A DNA stretch of 64,000 bases from Hymenobacter amundsenii (GCF_002204745.1 NZ_NIRR01000005.1:62001-126000), one strand, 5' to 3'. Positions 43,182 through 54,518 are shown, numbered from the stretch's first letter. Numbers and translations are program-made. Notes: generated by a model from the letters alone, not told the origin.

Positions 43182-45164
43182 CTAGGGCTGCCGCTGCGAG
43201 CGGGTAAAATAAAGACGGTTTTCTGCCAGGCCATTGAGGTAGAACTGCACGCAGGCCTTCAATTCGTTGCCGTACTGGCGCAGCTTGGCGGGGTTGGGGC
43301 GGGCGAGCGGGGAGGCGGGTAGCTGGTGGGTGCGGTAGGGGTAGAGGCGCACCTGGTTGTCGGCCGTCAGCTCGGTCACGAAATCGGTGTGAACCAGCCA
43401 ATAGCTGCCGCCGCTCAGAAACAGGGCCCGGCCGCTGGTGCCGGCATCAAACACCGAATAGCCGAAAGGCAGCAGCTGGTTTTCGGCCGGTAGGCCCAGC
43501 AGGTCGAGCACAGTGGCTGGCACGTCGGTTTGCTGAGTGATGCGGGGCCGCGCAACGGCCGGCAGCTGCTGGCCGGGGGCGAAGAGGAGCAGGGGCGTTT
43601 TGTACTCACCCAGCACGTTCTGGTAGTCCGCCGCATCCGATTGCGAGGTGTGGTCGGCCAGCAGAATGAAGAGCGTGTTGTCGTACCAGGGCTGACGCCG
43701 AGCCGTGGTAAAAAACTGCCGCAGCGCCAAATCAGCGTAAGCAATGGTGGGCTGAATATCCAGCGTGCCCGTGGGCATTTTGCCCTGGTAGCGGGCCGGC
43801 AGCCCAAATGGCTCGTGAGAGCTGAGCGTGAACAACGTGCTGAAAAACGGCGTCCGCTGCCGCCCTAGCTGCTGGCTGAAGTACTGCAGGTAGGGTTCAT
43901 CGAAAATACCCCAGTGCCCGTCGAAATCGGGGCTACTGGCCGCGCCGGGATATTCATCGAGCCCGAAGTACTGCTGCATCCCGGCCATGCCGCCGAAGGT
44001 GTTGAAGCCCATCGTGCCGTTCTGGGCCCCGTGGAACAGGCTGGTCTGGTAGCCATGGCGGGCCAGAATGCCGCCTAGCCCGTGCAGCTCGTCGGTCTGG
44101 AAGTCGGAGGTAATAAAGGAGCCATCCATCAGGCTGGGTAGGCCCGCCAACACGGCCGGCAGGGCCTCGATGGAGCGGCGGCCGTTGGCGTAATGGTCGG
44201 GCAGCAGCAGCCCGCCGTGGGTGGCCAGCGAATCGAAAAATGGCGTGAAGCCGCGCCGGCCGGGGTTCTCGACGCCGTTGTACTCCGAGCCGAAACTCTC
44301 CAGAATGAGCACTACCACATTGCGGCCCGGTAGCGGCGCCGCTGTTCTTGTGGGCAACGGCCGCGCCGCTAGCGCTGCCCGCAACTGCTGGGTCGAGCTA
44401 AAATAGTTTTTGCGCTCGGGGGCTTCGTAGCCCAGGCTTTTGAGAAAGGTGAAGGTACTATTGAGCGCCAGATGCCCCAGCACCGCCGGTTGCTGCACGA
44501 AGGCTGCCCCCGTGCGCAAAGGTTTCAGTTGCAGCCCGCCCCGGATGCCAAGGACCGTCAGGGCGGCCACGACCACCAGTTGCCCAGCGACAGTAGCTAT
44601 TGGCTTATAGCGGTTAGCTAATAGCTTTCCCTTGGTGGTTAGCAATGCTTCATTATTGGCTTGCTGCTTGTGGCCCACCGCTTGCGCCTTGTTAGTTGGA
44701 GTTGGCAGCGGGTAGAAATACCATAGCGCGGCCAACAGCGCGCCGAAGGGCAGCAGCAGCCACCAATAGCTGAGCAGCAGTTGCCCCGCCTGCCGCTGCA
44801 CGTCGGCCCCAATGGTGCTCAGCTCGTTGCTCGTGCGCCGCCCTATAAAGCGGAAGTATTCCCAATCGATGAGGTTGAGCACCAGCCCGAACCCATTGAG
44901 CAGCAGGTACACGCCTCGCACCAGCCGCTGCCAGCCGCGGCCCCGGCTAGGCACCAGACTCAGCAGCAGCCACGGCACATTCAGTAGCAGCAGCGCCGAT
45001 ACATCGAACCGGAAGCCGTGCCAGAAGGCCAGCGCCACTTGCCCCGCCGCCGCCTCTCGGAATACGTGCTGATTCAGCGTGTAAAAGCCCACCCGCAGCA
45101 GCAGGTAAACCCCCAGCAACAGGGCAAACCGACGAACCAGTAACCGCAGAAACTCAGATGGCAT
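43182..45164 (-). CDS. LTA synthase-like sulfatase-fold membrane protein
   Basis: A 660-residue protein with about five N-terminal transmembrane helices and a C-terminal alkaline phosphatase/sulfatase domain. Active-site pieces: NVVVLILESFGSEYNGVEN, a Ser nucleophile candidate in ANGRRSIEALPAVLAGLPSL, TLFTLSSHEPFGLP and LFILLADHTSQSDA. Gram-negative relatives are phosphoglycerol or phosphoethanolamine transferases acting on envelope glycans or lipids; the substrate here is unknown. The ATG at 45164 is chosen over a TTG two codons upstream. Confidence 0.87.
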   Translation of the reverse strand: MPSEFLRLLVRRFALLLGVYLLLRVGFYTLNQHVFREAAAGQVALAFWHGFRFDVSALLLLNVPWLLLSLVPSRGRGWQRLVRGVYLLLNGFGLVLNLIDWEYFRFIGRRTSNELSTIGADVQRQAGQLLLSYWWLLLPFGALLAALWYFYPLPTPTNKAQAVGHKQQANNEALLTTKGKLLANRYKPIATVAGQLVVVAALTVLGIRGGLQLKPLRTGAAFVQQPAVLGHLALNSTFTFLKSLGYEAPERKNYFSSTQQLRAALAARPLPTRTAAPLPGRNVVVLILESFGSEYNGVENPGRRGFTPFFDSLATHGGLLLPDHYANGRRSIEALPAVLAGLPSLMDGSFITSDFQTDELHGLGGILARHGYQTSLFHGAQNGTMGFNTFGGMAGMQQYFGLDEYPGAASSPDFDGHWGIFDEPYLQYFSQQLGRQRTPFFSTLFTLSSHEPFGLPARYQGKMPTGTLDIQPTIAYADLALRQFFTTARRQPWYDNTLFILLADHTSQSDAADYQNVLGEYKTPLLLFAPGQQLPAVARPRITQQTDVPATVLDLLGLPAENQLLPFGYSVFDAGTSGRALFLSGGSYWLVHTDFVTELTADNQVRLYPYRTHQLPASPLARPNPAKLRQYGNELKACVQFYLNGLAENRLYFTRSQRQP

Positions 45165-45285
45165 AGGCAATGGGACGAATAGAAGAGCAACGAAGTGCTA
45201 CCTCAGTCCGGGTAAGCAAAGGTGAGAAACTGGCCGGGTCGGGAGCGGCAATCCGCCTCACTACATCGTCGGTAGTTGTTGCCAA

Positions 45286-45379
45286 GATGTAGTAGCGCGA
45301 AGCTTCCGCTTCGCGTGTCGTGCTGACTGCCAAAAAATGAGGATCAACGATATACGAAACAGAAGCTTCGCGCTACATC
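45286..45379. repeat. Family E inverted repeat
   Basis: GATGTAGTAGCGCGAAGCTTC pairs with GAAGCTTCGCGCTACATC apart from a 3-nt TAG insertion in the left arm. A nested CGCGAAGC-TTCC-GCTTCGCG hairpin lies in the left part. A further half-copy (GCGCTTCGCGCTAAAGC) adjoins the end of the SUKH-like gene. Only one copy is seen in this window. Confidence 0.75.
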
Positions 45380-45418
45380 CGGCCAAAACGGGCGCTTCGC
45401 GCTAAAGCGGTGCCAGCT

Positions 45419-46000
45419 TCACGGCCTGGCGTCGGGTAAATCCTTGATCTGGCGGTAGAAATCGGCCAGCCAGTCCAGCCGCCGGGCCACGGGCACGGCC
45501 TTGGCGGCGGGCGCGGCGGCGCGGTTGGTGGCAATGCACAGCGGCGGATACAGGCTCAGCAGCTGCCCCGGTTGCAGCACCCCGCCGGCCTGCTGAAACG
45601 TGCGCAGCGGCTCCATGCCCAACGCATCCAGCGGGAACTTCTCGGCCCCGAACAGGAAGTGCTTGAAATCCACGTCGAGGTCGGCCAGCTCGCCGGTTTC
45701 GGTGTCGAGGAACAACACGGCGTCGCCGCGCAGCAGAAACTGGTTGCCCACGCAGTCTTGGCCAAACGGGATGTCGGACTTTTTTAGCTCCGCGTAGGTG
45801 CGCCACAGGGCCCGCTCGCCCTGCCACACTGCTGCCAGCGAGTGCCAGCCTGGCGCCGCTACGCAGCCCCGCAGGTGCAGCCCGCCGAAGTAGGCCACCA
45901 TTCCGTTCTGAGCCCGCAGAAACGTCTGCAAATAAACCGGCAGCCGGGCCAGTGTCACCAAGTCAGTCAGCTCGCCGCCGGTATAGATAATTCCTTTCAT
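45419..46000 (-). CDS. SMI1/KNR4 (SUKH)-like protein
   Basis: A 193-residue soluble protein. The segment FLRAQNGMVAYFGGLHLRGC, then GERALWRTYAELKKSDIPFG and CVGNQFLLRGDAVLFLDTET, follows the SUKH/SMI1 pattern (an N-terminal NG-containing loop, then D-x-x-GN-x-F and a beta strand). SUKH proteins are often immunity proteins against contact-delivered toxins, but no toxin gene is adjacent. A free-standing regulatory role is the alternative. The family E repeat lies past the stop. Confidence 0.55.
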   Translation of the reverse strand: MKGIIYTGGELTDLVTLARLPVYLQTFLRAQNGMVAYFGGLHLRGCVAAPGWHSLAAVWQGERALWRTYAELKKSDIPFGQDCVGNQFLLRGDAVLFLDTETGELADLDVDFKHFLFGAEKFPLDALGMEPLRTFQQAGGVLQPGQLLSLYPPLCIATNRAAAPAAKAVPVARRLDWLADFYRQIKDLPDARP

Positions 46001-46140
46001 ACGCTGTCAATTACAAAACCTGCTCCTGTTGCCCAGGGCCGAAATCCTGGGCTAACCAGCCAATAACCAGTGAGGGCAGTGAACGGAAACGCTGCACAAC
46101 CCAGGGATTCAACCTTAGGAAATAGGAGCGTAAAATTACA

Positions 46141-46177
46141 ACAAAGCCTTCCCCGCATGAGGCAGGAAAGGCTTTGT
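46141..46177 (-). terminator. Terminator after alanine dehydrogenase
   Basis: ACAAAGCCTTCC pairs with GGAAAGGCTTTGT (one bulge) 20 bp past the ald stop; minus-strand bases after it are T-rich (TGTTGTAATTTT). Confidence 0.7.
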
Positions 46178-46196
46178 GAGGGAATTGTGAAGGAAG

Positions 46197-47351
46197 TTAA
46201 ACGCTCAGGAAGTTGCTTTCCTCGAAGAGCACGTTCTCGTTGAGCACTTGGTTCACGTCGGTCAGGTCGAGGCCCCAGGCATCGGCCACACCCTTGTACA
46301 CTACCTTGCCGTTCACCACGTTCAGGCCCAGGCGCAGGTCTTCGTTGAGCAGGCAGGCCGTCCGCCAGCCCAGGCTGGCCAGCTTCAGGGCGTAGGGCAG
46401 CGTGGCGTTGGTGAGGGCCAACGTAGACGTGTAAGGCACGGCACCCGGCATGTTGGCCACGCAGTAGTGCACGATGTCGTCGATGATGAAGGTCGGGTCT
46501 TCGTGGGTGGTAGGCTTACAAGTTTCGATGCAGCCGCCCTGGTCCACGGCCACGTCGACGAGCACGGTGCCGGCCTTCATGGTCTTGAGCATGTCGCGGG
46601 TGATGAGGTGCGGGGCTTTGGCACCCGGAATCAGCACCGCGCCAATGATGAGGTCGGCCGTTTTGATGGCCTGACGGATATTGTACTCGTTGGAGTACTG
46701 GGTGGTCACGTTCTTGGGCATGAAGTCGTCGAGCTCGCGCAGACGGTTCAGGTTGATGTCCATCACGGTCACCTGGGCGCCGAGGCCAGCGGCAATTTTA
46801 GCCGCTTGGGTGCCCACGATACCAGCGCCGAGCACCAGTACTTCGGCGGGCTTCACGCCGGGTACGCCACCGAGCAGAATGCCGCGGCCCTTCAGGGGCT
46901 TTTCGAGGTACTTGGCACCTTCCTGCGGGGCCATGCGGCCGGCCACTTCGCTCATCGGAATGAGCAAGGGCAGCGCGCGGTTGGGCGACTCTACCGTTTC
47001 GTAGGCCAGGCACACAGCCTTGCGCTCGATCATGGCGTGGGTCAGCTCCTCGCCCGAAGCAAAGTGGAAGTAGGTAAACAGCAGCTGGTTTTCCTTGATG
47101 AGCGGGTACTCCGAAGCAATCGGCTCCTTCACTTTCACAATCATCTCGGCCTTCTCATACACCTCCTCGATGGTGGCGAGAATGGTGGCGCCGGCCTGCT
47201 CGTACTCTTCGTCGCTGAAGCCACTGCCGTTGCCGGCCGTGGCCTGCACGTACACCTGGTGCTTGTACTTCACGAATTCGGATACGCCGGCGGGCGTCAG
47301 GCCCACCCGGTTTTCGTTGTTTTTAATTTCTTTCGGAACGCCAATCAGCAT
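46197..47351 (-). CDS. ald: Alanine dehydrogenase
   Basis: A 384-residue enzyme, close to the family's usual length. The N-terminus [20 protein letters not shown] is characteristic, with [23 protein letters not shown] and the NAD-binding Rossmann motif [20 protein letters not shown], then [17 protein letters not shown] and [20 protein letters not shown]. It interconverts L-alanine and pyruvate with NAD and ammonia in the cytoplasm. The ATG at 47351 is clear. A -7 box TATCTTTG (47415-47408, minus strand) lies 56 bp upstream. Confidence 0.93.
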   Translation of the reverse strand: MLIGVPKEIKNNENRVGLTPAGVSEFVKYKHQVYVQATAGNGSGFSDEEYEQAGATILATIEEVYEKAEMIVKVKEPIASEYPLIKENQLLFTYFHFASGEELTHAMIERKAVCLAYETVESPNRALPLLIPMSEVAGRMAPQEGAKYLEKPLKGRGILLGGVPGVKPAEVLVLGAGIVGTQAAKIAAGLGAQVTVMDINLNRLRELDDFMPKNVTTQYSNEYNIRQAIKTADLIIGAVLIPGAKAPHLITRDMLKTMKAGTVLVDVAVDQGGCIETCKPTTHEDPTFIIDDIVHYCVANMPGAVPYTSTLALTNATLPYALKLASLGWRTACLLNEDLRLGLNVVNGKVVYKGVADAWGLDLTDVNQVLNENVLFEESNFLSV

Positions 47352-47407
47352 GTTACGCAGCAAAAAAGGGGTGGGGTGGATGGGTGGTTGTGCCGTTAAA
47401 AGCGCCG

Positions 47408-47415
47408 CAAAGATA
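47408..47415 (-). promoter_or_regulatory. -7 box for ald
   Basis: Minus-strand TATCTTTG, an exact consensus match, lies between the ald start and the upstream terminator. Confidence 0.55.
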
Positions 47416-47442
47416 CGGGGGAAAATTGGTGTAAGGGGAGAA

Positions 47443-47482
47443 AAAAAGACCGTCATGCTGCGCGCAGCATGACGGTCTTTTT
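47443..47482. terminator. Perfect 40-bp palindrome terminator (family A-like core)
   Basis: AAAAAGACCGTCATGCTGCG and its exact reverse complement CGCAGCATGACGGTCTTTTT meet with no loop. The core GTCATGC...GCATGAC is that of family A. Position after the DUF1573 stop and the T run mark it as an intrinsic terminator, active on either strand. Confidence 0.85.
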
Positions 47483-47498
47483 CTAGGCTTGCATCTCC

Positions 47499-48272
47499 TT
47501 ACTTAAACGGCACCGATACCGTGCTTTCCTTCACCATACTGCCCGCGTTAAGGTCCTTGACAACCGTGGCATCGAGCGTGAGCTTCGCGTCGCCGCTTAG
47601 GTCGTTGCTGGTAATGGTGACTTCCTCGTGCTGGGCGCCAAGCTTGCGCTGGCTGTACACCAGCTCTACCATGGCACTTTCGCCGGGCTTGATAGGGGAG
47701 GGGACGTTTTTGTAGCCCACGCAGTAGCACGGCGACGTAACAGCGCCAAGCACCAGTTCTTGCTTGCCGGTATTAGTCACTTTAAAGCGGGCCGTCAGGC
47801 TCTGGCCGGCTTCCATCTTGCCAAAATCGTGGCTGGTGCGGTCGAGCTTGAGGCGGGGCGATTGGGCCAACTGAGCCGGCGTAAGCGTGGAGCGCAGTTG
47901 TTCTTTATTGAGCACATTGCCCTTGATGGTAAGTACCGTGCTGGAGGTGGCGGCATTGCTCATCACGGTTACAGTCTTGTTAAAGATGCCGGGCCGGCCA
48001 GCGCTGCTGTACACGGCCTTCACGATGCCGCTCTTGCCGGGCAACACTGGCGTTTTGGTCCAGTCGGGAGTGGTGCAGCCGCAGCTGGCTTGCACGTTGG
48101 CGATGATGATGGGCTGGTTGCCGGTGTTCTTGAAGCGGAATTCGTGAGTAGCCAGGGTGCCTTCGGGCACGCTGGCGAAATCGTGCAGTTCCTTGTCGAA
48201 CGTGAGCACGCCCTGGGCCTGGGCGGCCGTGGCCCCGAGCAACGTGAGGAGCAGGAAGAAAAGCTGTTTCAT
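47499..48272 (-). CDS. DUF1573 periplasmic protein
   Basis: A 257-residue secreted protein with signal peptide MKQLFFLLLTLLGATAAQAQ. Two DUF1573/ASPM-SPD-2-Hydin-like Ig domains follow: KELHDFASVPEGTLATHEFR with NVQASCGCTTPDW, and RTSHDFGKMEAGQSLTARFK with TSPCYCVGY. The CxC pairs at the strand turns are typical and may be redox-active or structural. The role is unknown. Minus-strand TATCTTTG at 48356-48349 is a likely -7 box. It is divergent from the BKD E1 gene. Confidence 0.85.
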   Translation of the reverse strand: MKQLFFLLLTLLGATAAQAQGVLTFDKELHDFASVPEGTLATHEFRFKNTGNQPIIIANVQASCGCTTPDWTKTPVLPGKSGIVKAVYSSAGRPGIFNKTVTVMSNAATSSTVLTIKGNVLNKEQLRSTLTPAQLAQSPRLKLDRTSHDFGKMEAGQSLTARFKVTNTGKQELVLGAVTSPCYCVGYKNVPSPIKPGESAMVELVYSQRKLGAQHEEVTITSNDLSGDAKLTLDATVVKDLNAGSMVKESTVSVPFK

Positions 48273-48348
48273 TTCGGTAAGAGCTAGGAGTTAGTAGTCG
48301 GGAGCATGTTGTGCTTTTGGCTGACCAGTTCCCCGGCCTTCTGGTCTC

Positions 48349-48356
48349 CAAAGATA
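48349..48356 (-). promoter_or_regulatory. -7 box for the DUF1573 gene
   Basis: Minus-strand TATCTTTG, an exact consensus match, about 77 bp upstream of the ATG in a divergent region. Confidence 0.5.
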
Positions 48357-48397
48357 ACCAACAAATACAGCGCGCCGCCGCATCGGCGGCAAATCCG

Positions 48398-48405
48398 TAC
48401 TTTTG
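48398..48405 (+). promoter_or_regulatory. -7 box for the BKD E1 gene
   Basis: TACTTTTG, an exact consensus match, 75 bp before the BKD ATG; its partner on the other strand is at 48349-48356, giving back-to-back promoters. Confidence 0.5.
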
Positions 48406-48479
48406 GGGGCCTGCTTTCCGGGAAGCAGGCTCCCACCCGTTTGTCCTGCCCGGTTTTTACCCACCCGCCGCCAATTCGT

Positions 48480-50903
<2,424 letters not shown>

Positions 50904-51002
50904 GCCACAAAGTATAGTAGTAGGAACTGTCCGCTACAGCTAACACAAACCGGCCGCTCATCCCCAAGGAAGAGCGCGATTTGCGTTGTGTTGACTGCAA
51001 GC

Positions 51003-51569
51003 CTATTCGAGTGTGACGGGCGTAGTGAATACCTCGTTGCTCACATTCAGCGCGCGGTCCTTGATGCGGACGCGAAAGCGCAGCGTCGTGCCGGTACGCA
51101 AGATGGAGTTTTTGAACAGGTCCTGCTCATAGTCAATGGTGCCCTTGAGCGGGGCGGCCTGGTCGCCCTGGCTGCTGGGAGTCAGAAAGGGGTAGCGGCC
51201 ATCATAGCCCGGCTCGTTGGGTGGAAACACCACATCCTTGAACTCGTTGTTGTTGTCCTTGACCTGCAGGCGGCAGAGGTAGTTGTAGCCGTCGGGGTTG
51301 AGGCTGCCGTCGGGCTTGTTGGTGTTGTAGGGCGGCTGAAGTTCCGTATCGCGCAGGCCCAGGTCGCCGTCGCCGTCTTTGTAGTTGACGGATATAACCA
51401 CCCGATCGAAATCGGCGGTGCCGTTGGGCCCCGTCATTCGCTGTTTGGTAATACCTTTGAACTCAATAGACGGCGTTTCGGGGTAGTCGGGCGGGTTGAG
51501 ACAGCCGGTAACCCCCAAGGCTAGTAAGGCCGGCAGCGCGGCATAGCGAAGAGTACGGGAAAGAGTCAT
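51003..51569 (-). CDS. Hypothetical lipoprotein
   Basis: A 188-residue protein with a lipoprotein signal (LRYAALPALLALGVTGC). The mature part has IEFKGITKQR, ISVNYKDGDGDLGLRDTEL, and a predicted beta-rich body. Short lipoproteins with a YKDGDGDLG motif are common in Bacteroidota, with no known function. A TATTTTTG box ends 7 bp before the ATG, suggesting a very short or absent leader. Confidence 0.75.
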   Translation of the reverse strand: MTLSRTLRYAALPALLALGVTGCLNPPDYPETPSIEFKGITKQRMTGPNGTADFDRVVISVNYKDGDGDLGLRDTELQPPYNTNKPDGSLNPDGYNYLCRLQVKDNNNEFKDVVFPPNEPGYDGRYPFLTPSSQGDQAAPLKGTIDYEQDLFKNSILRTGTTLRFRVRIKDRALNVSNEVFTTPVTLE

Positions 51570-51576
51570 ATAGCAG

Positions 51577-51584
51577 CAAAAATA
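51577..51584 (-). promoter_or_regulatory. -7 box directly before the lipoprotein ATG
   Basis: Minus-strand TATTTTTG matches TAnnTTTG exactly; only 7 bp separate it from the first base of the ATG. Confidence 0.45.
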
Positions 51585-51687
51585 ACGGCCAGCGCCGGCC
51601 GTAGTGGACGGCCCGGAAGGTACAACATCTCCACGAACGAACCAGCGCCCGCTTTGTTCTACGCTTCGCTAACCCCAATACTCCCGA

Positions 51688-52689
51688 ATGAGTTTCCGCG
51701 ATAAGTACCTGCAAGCGCTACCTCACCTGACGGCCGCCACTGCCCCAGCGGCGGCCCTGGAGCTCTTCCGCTACCAAGCCGCCCACTGTGCCCCCTATGC
51801 CGCCTACCTGGCCGCCCTGGGCCGCGACCCGGCCGCCGTGCAGCAGTTAGCCGATATCCCGTTTCTGCCCCTCGAGTTCTTTAAGACCCACACCGTACGC
51901 ACCGCTGCCGCCGACTGGGAGCCGCAGGAAACGTTTCTGAGCAGCGGCACCACTCAACAGTCGCGTAGCCACCACTACATTCGCGAGCCGCAGGTGTACC
52001 GGCAGCACGCCCAGCGCATCTTCGAGCACTGCTACGGCCCGCTGGCCGGCTGGACGATACTGGCGCTGCTGCCCTCTTACTTGGAGCAGGGCGGCTCCTC
52101 ACTGGTGGCCATGGTCGAGCACTTCGCGCAGGTGTCGGGCCAGCGGCAGCCGGCATTTTTCCTGCACGACCATGCCGCGCTGCTCGCCGCCCTGGCCGCC
52201 GCCAAGCAGGAGCCGGGCCGGAAGGTGCTGTTGATTGGAGTGAGCTACGCGTTGCTCGACTTTGCGGCTGCCTACGCCGGCCGGCCCGAGCTGCTGGACC
52301 TCACGGTGCTGGAAACGGGCGGCATGAAAGGCCGCCGCCGCGAGATGATTCGGGAGGAGCTGCACGCCGAACTGCAACGCGCCTTTGGGCCAGTGGGCAT
52401 CCACTCCGAGTACGGCATGACGGAGATGCTGGGCCAGGCCTACAGCTTCGGCGACGGCCGCTTCCACACCCCGTCCCAACTGCAAATCCTGCTCCGCGAC
52501 CCTTCCGACCCGTTCTCCGTGTCGACCACCCGGGCCAGCGGCGCCCTCAACGTCATCGACCTGGCCAACATCGACAGCTGCGCCTTCCTCGAAACCAAAG
52601 ACCTGGCCCGCCGCCACCCCGACGGCTCGTTCGAGGTACTAGGCCGCCTGGATAATTCCGACGTGCGCGGCTGCAATCAGATGGTGTAG
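51688..52689 (+). CDS. LuxE/PaaK-like acyl-protein synthetase
   Basis: A 333-residue member of the adenylate-forming LuxE family. Visible segments: IPFLPLEFFKTHTV, ETFLSSGTTQQSRSHHYI (the AMP-binding SSGT loop), IGVSYALLDFAAAY, VLETGGMKGRRREMIREELH and HSEYGMTEMLGQAYSFGDGR. In luminous bacteria LuxE activates fatty acids; here there is no lux operon, so it probably activates another carboxylic acid. It is followed by an unrelated AT-rich gene. Confidence 0.85.
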   Translation: MSFRDKYLQALPHLTAATAPAAALELFRYQAAHCAPYAAYLAALGRDPAAVQQLADIPFLPLEFFKTHTVRTAAADWEPQETFLSSGTTQQSRSHHYIREPQVYRQHAQRIFEHCYGPLAGWTILALLPSYLEQGGSSLVAMVEHFAQVSGQRQPAFFLHDHAALLAALAAAKQEPGRKVLLIGVSYALLDFAAAYAGRPELLDLTVLETGGMKGRRREMIREELHAELQRAFGPVGIHSEYGMTEMLGQAYSFGDGRFHTPSQLQILLRDPSDPFSVSTTRASGALNVIDLANIDSCAFLETKDLARRHPDGSFEVLGRLDNSDVRGCNQMV

Positions 52690-52749
52690 AGTCTGATCGA
52701 TAGCCCTGCAGTAAACCCTTATTCAAACCTAAGTGCTATTCTTTGCTAT

Positions 52750-53184
52750 ATGATGACAAAAAAATCATTGAGGCACTATGCGCAAATAGAGCGGGAAATT
52801 GAGAAAGATGTTTCCAGATTCACTCAGCCTCTGATGTCGAATTCAAAGTGGGTTCGCCTCATCTGCAAGCTGGTGGAAAATGCGGATAATATTCTGAAAA
52901 TCGAATTCAAGAAAGTACAGCAAGACCAGATTGGCGAGCTGTACTTAGAAGGTGATACGGAATTTGGATTTGATTACTGGCAAAACGGATTCGAGGGATG
53001 CAACTCGCTCGGAGGTTGGCTTACTTTTAAGGAAATAGAATACCTGTTTTTTCCAAAAAAGATTACCTCAATCGAGCAGGAAGAACAAGACTTAGAGCAA
53101 ATTGAGGCTATCTTAAATAGCATTGGTTTATTCTTGCTGGAGAAGGATGAGCAGGGTATAAAGCTACTTTGCTGCAAAAAATAA
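52750..53184 (+). CDS. AT-rich orphan protein of unknown function
   Basis: A 144-residue soluble, charged protein. No domain is securely recognised; the SNSKWVRLICKL stretch and GYW-like acidic body recall small immunity-type proteins, but that is weak. Codon use is visibly more AT-rich than neighbours (many AAA, ATT, TTT codons), which suggests recent acquisition. It has its own strong terminator. The first ATG is used; the second codon is also ATG. Confidence 0.65.
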   Translation: MMTKKSLRHYAQIEREIEKDVSRFTQPLMSNSKWVRLICKLVENADNILKIEFKKVQQDQIGELYLEGDTEFGFDYWQNGFEGCNSLGGWLTFKEIEYLFFPKKITSIEQEEQDLEQIEAILNSIGLFLLEKDEQGIKLLCCKK

Positions 53185-53244
53185 CAGCTTGCCGATCAAC
53201 AATGGCAATCGAAAGACTGCTGTTGTTGATTGGCAAGCTGTTTT
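53183..53244. terminator. Bidirectional terminator
   Basis: AACAGCTTGCCGATCAACAA pairs with TTGTTGATTGGCAAGCTGTT with one mismatch, separated by 20 bp and followed by T residues. It serves the convergent orphan gene and NtrC-like gene. Confidence 0.8.
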
Positions 53245-53271
53245 ATGACGCGCGTAACGCTGTGGCCAGTA

Positions 53272-54450
53272 TTACTTTCCCGCAAAGGCCTTGGCGTCGG
53301 CTTCGCTAATCGTGGCGTCGCTCATGATGACGAGGCGCTCGACCACGTTGCGCAGCTCACGGATGTTGCCGCGCCAATCTAGTTGCTGAAGGTAGGCGAG
53401 GGCCTTGTCGTCGATTTTCTTGGGCTTGTTGCCGTAGTCGTCGGCAATGTCTTTGAGGAATTTGCTGATGAGCAGCGGCACGTCGTCGCGGCGCTCGTTG
53501 AGGGAGGGCACCGGGATGAGGATAACCGAGAGGCGGTGGTAGAGGTCTTCGCGGAAGTTCTTGTCGGCAATTTCCTGGAGCAGGTCCTTGTTGGTGGCGG
53601 CCAGCACGCGCACGTTCACCGAAATTTCCTTTTCGCCGCCCACGCGGGTAATCTTGTTTTCCTGCAGAGCGCGCAACACTTTAGCCTGGGCCGAGAGGCT
53701 CATATCGCCGATTTCGTCCAGGAACAGCGTACCGCCATCGGCCTGCTCAAACTTTCCGATGCGCTGCTTGATGGCCGACGTGAACGAGCCCTTTTCGTGG
53801 CCGAACAGTTCCGACTCAATTAGCTCCGACGGGATGGCAGCGCAGTTCACTTCCACCAGCGGGCCGCTGCTACGGCCGCTGAGCTCGTGCAGCTGCCGGG
53901 CCACCATCTCCTTGCCCGCCCCGTTGGGGCCTGTTATGAGCACCCGAGCATCGGTGGGGGCCACCTTCTTGATGGCCTTGCGCACGGCCTGCAACCCGGC
54001 CGAGTCGCCAATCATTTCCGAGCCCTTGGCCAGCTTCTTCTTGAGCGTTTTGTTCTCCGAGCTGAGCTTGGTGGTTTCGGTGGCTAACTGCACGTGGTCG
54101 AGGGCGTTGCGCACCGTTACGAGCAGGCGGTTGAGGTCTGGTGGCTTCTGGATGAAATCATAGGCGCCCTTCTTGGTGGCTTCCACCGCCATTTCGACGT
54201 TGCCGTGGGCCGATACCATGATGAAGGTAGAGTGGGGAGCCAGGATGCGGGCCCGTTCCAGCACTTCGAGGCCGTCCATTTTGGGCATTTTCACGTCGCA
54301 GAGTACCACGTCGTACTTTTCCTGGATCAGCATGTCGAGGCCCGTGGGGCCGTCCTCGGCCTGGTCGACCTGGTAGCTTTCGTATTCGAGAATCTCCTTG
54401 AGCGTGTGCCGGATGGCTTTTTCGTCGTCGATAATGAGTAGGCGGGGCAT
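53272..54450 (-). CDS. NtrC-type response regulator without DNA-binding domain
   Basis: A 392-residue regulator. Receiver domain (about residues 1-120): LLIIDDEKAIRHTL, acceptor Asp in VVLCDVKMPKMDG. A sigma-54 AAA+ domain follows: Walker A GPNGAGKE, GTLFLDEIGD as Walker B, FREDLYHRLSVI. The loop normally reading GAFTGA, which contacts sigma-54, reads GSFTSA here. The protein ends after LRNVVERLVIMSDATISEAD, so the usual Fis-type helix-turn-helix is missing. The ATG at 54450 is clear. A minus-strand TATCTTTC at 54519-54526 is a likely -7 box. Confidence 0.9.
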   Translation of the reverse strand: MPRLLIIDDEKAIRHTLKEILEYESYQVDQAEDGPTGLDMLIQEKYDVVLCDVKMPKMDGLEVLERARILAPHSTFIMVSAHGNVEMAVEATKKGAYDFIQKPPDLNRLLVTVRNALDHVQLATETTKLSSENKTLKKKLAKGSEMIGDSAGLQAVRKAIKKVAPTDARVLITGPNGAGKEMVARQLHELSGRSSGPLVEVNCAAIPSELIESELFGHEKGSFTSAIKQRIGKFEQADGGTLFLDEIGDMSLSAQAKVLRALQENKITRVGGEKEISVNVRVLAATNKDLLQEIADKNFREDLYHRLSVILIPVPSLNERRDDVPLLISKFLKDIADDYGNKPKKIDDKALAYLQQLDWRGNIRELRNVVERLVIMSDATISEADAKAFAGK

Positions 54451-54518
54451 AAAGCGGAACGTAACAGAAGGCGGGTGGAAACAACGCGGCGCACCCGATC
54501 CGGCGTGCCGCAGCTGCT

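Noticed and set aside
46248..47399. 383-residue plus-strand open frame
   Set aside because: Antisense shadow of alanine dehydrogenase, whose assignment is secure.
51688..52689. A bioluminescence locus suggested by the LuxE-like gene
   Set aside because: No luxA, luxB, luxC or luxD homologue is nearby; the LuxE/PaaK family is used in many other pathways.
53272..54450. Frameshift as the cause of the missing helix-turn-helix
   Set aside because: The frame ends cleanly 27 bp before a strong terminator at 53183-53244, leaving no room for a Fis domain in another frame.
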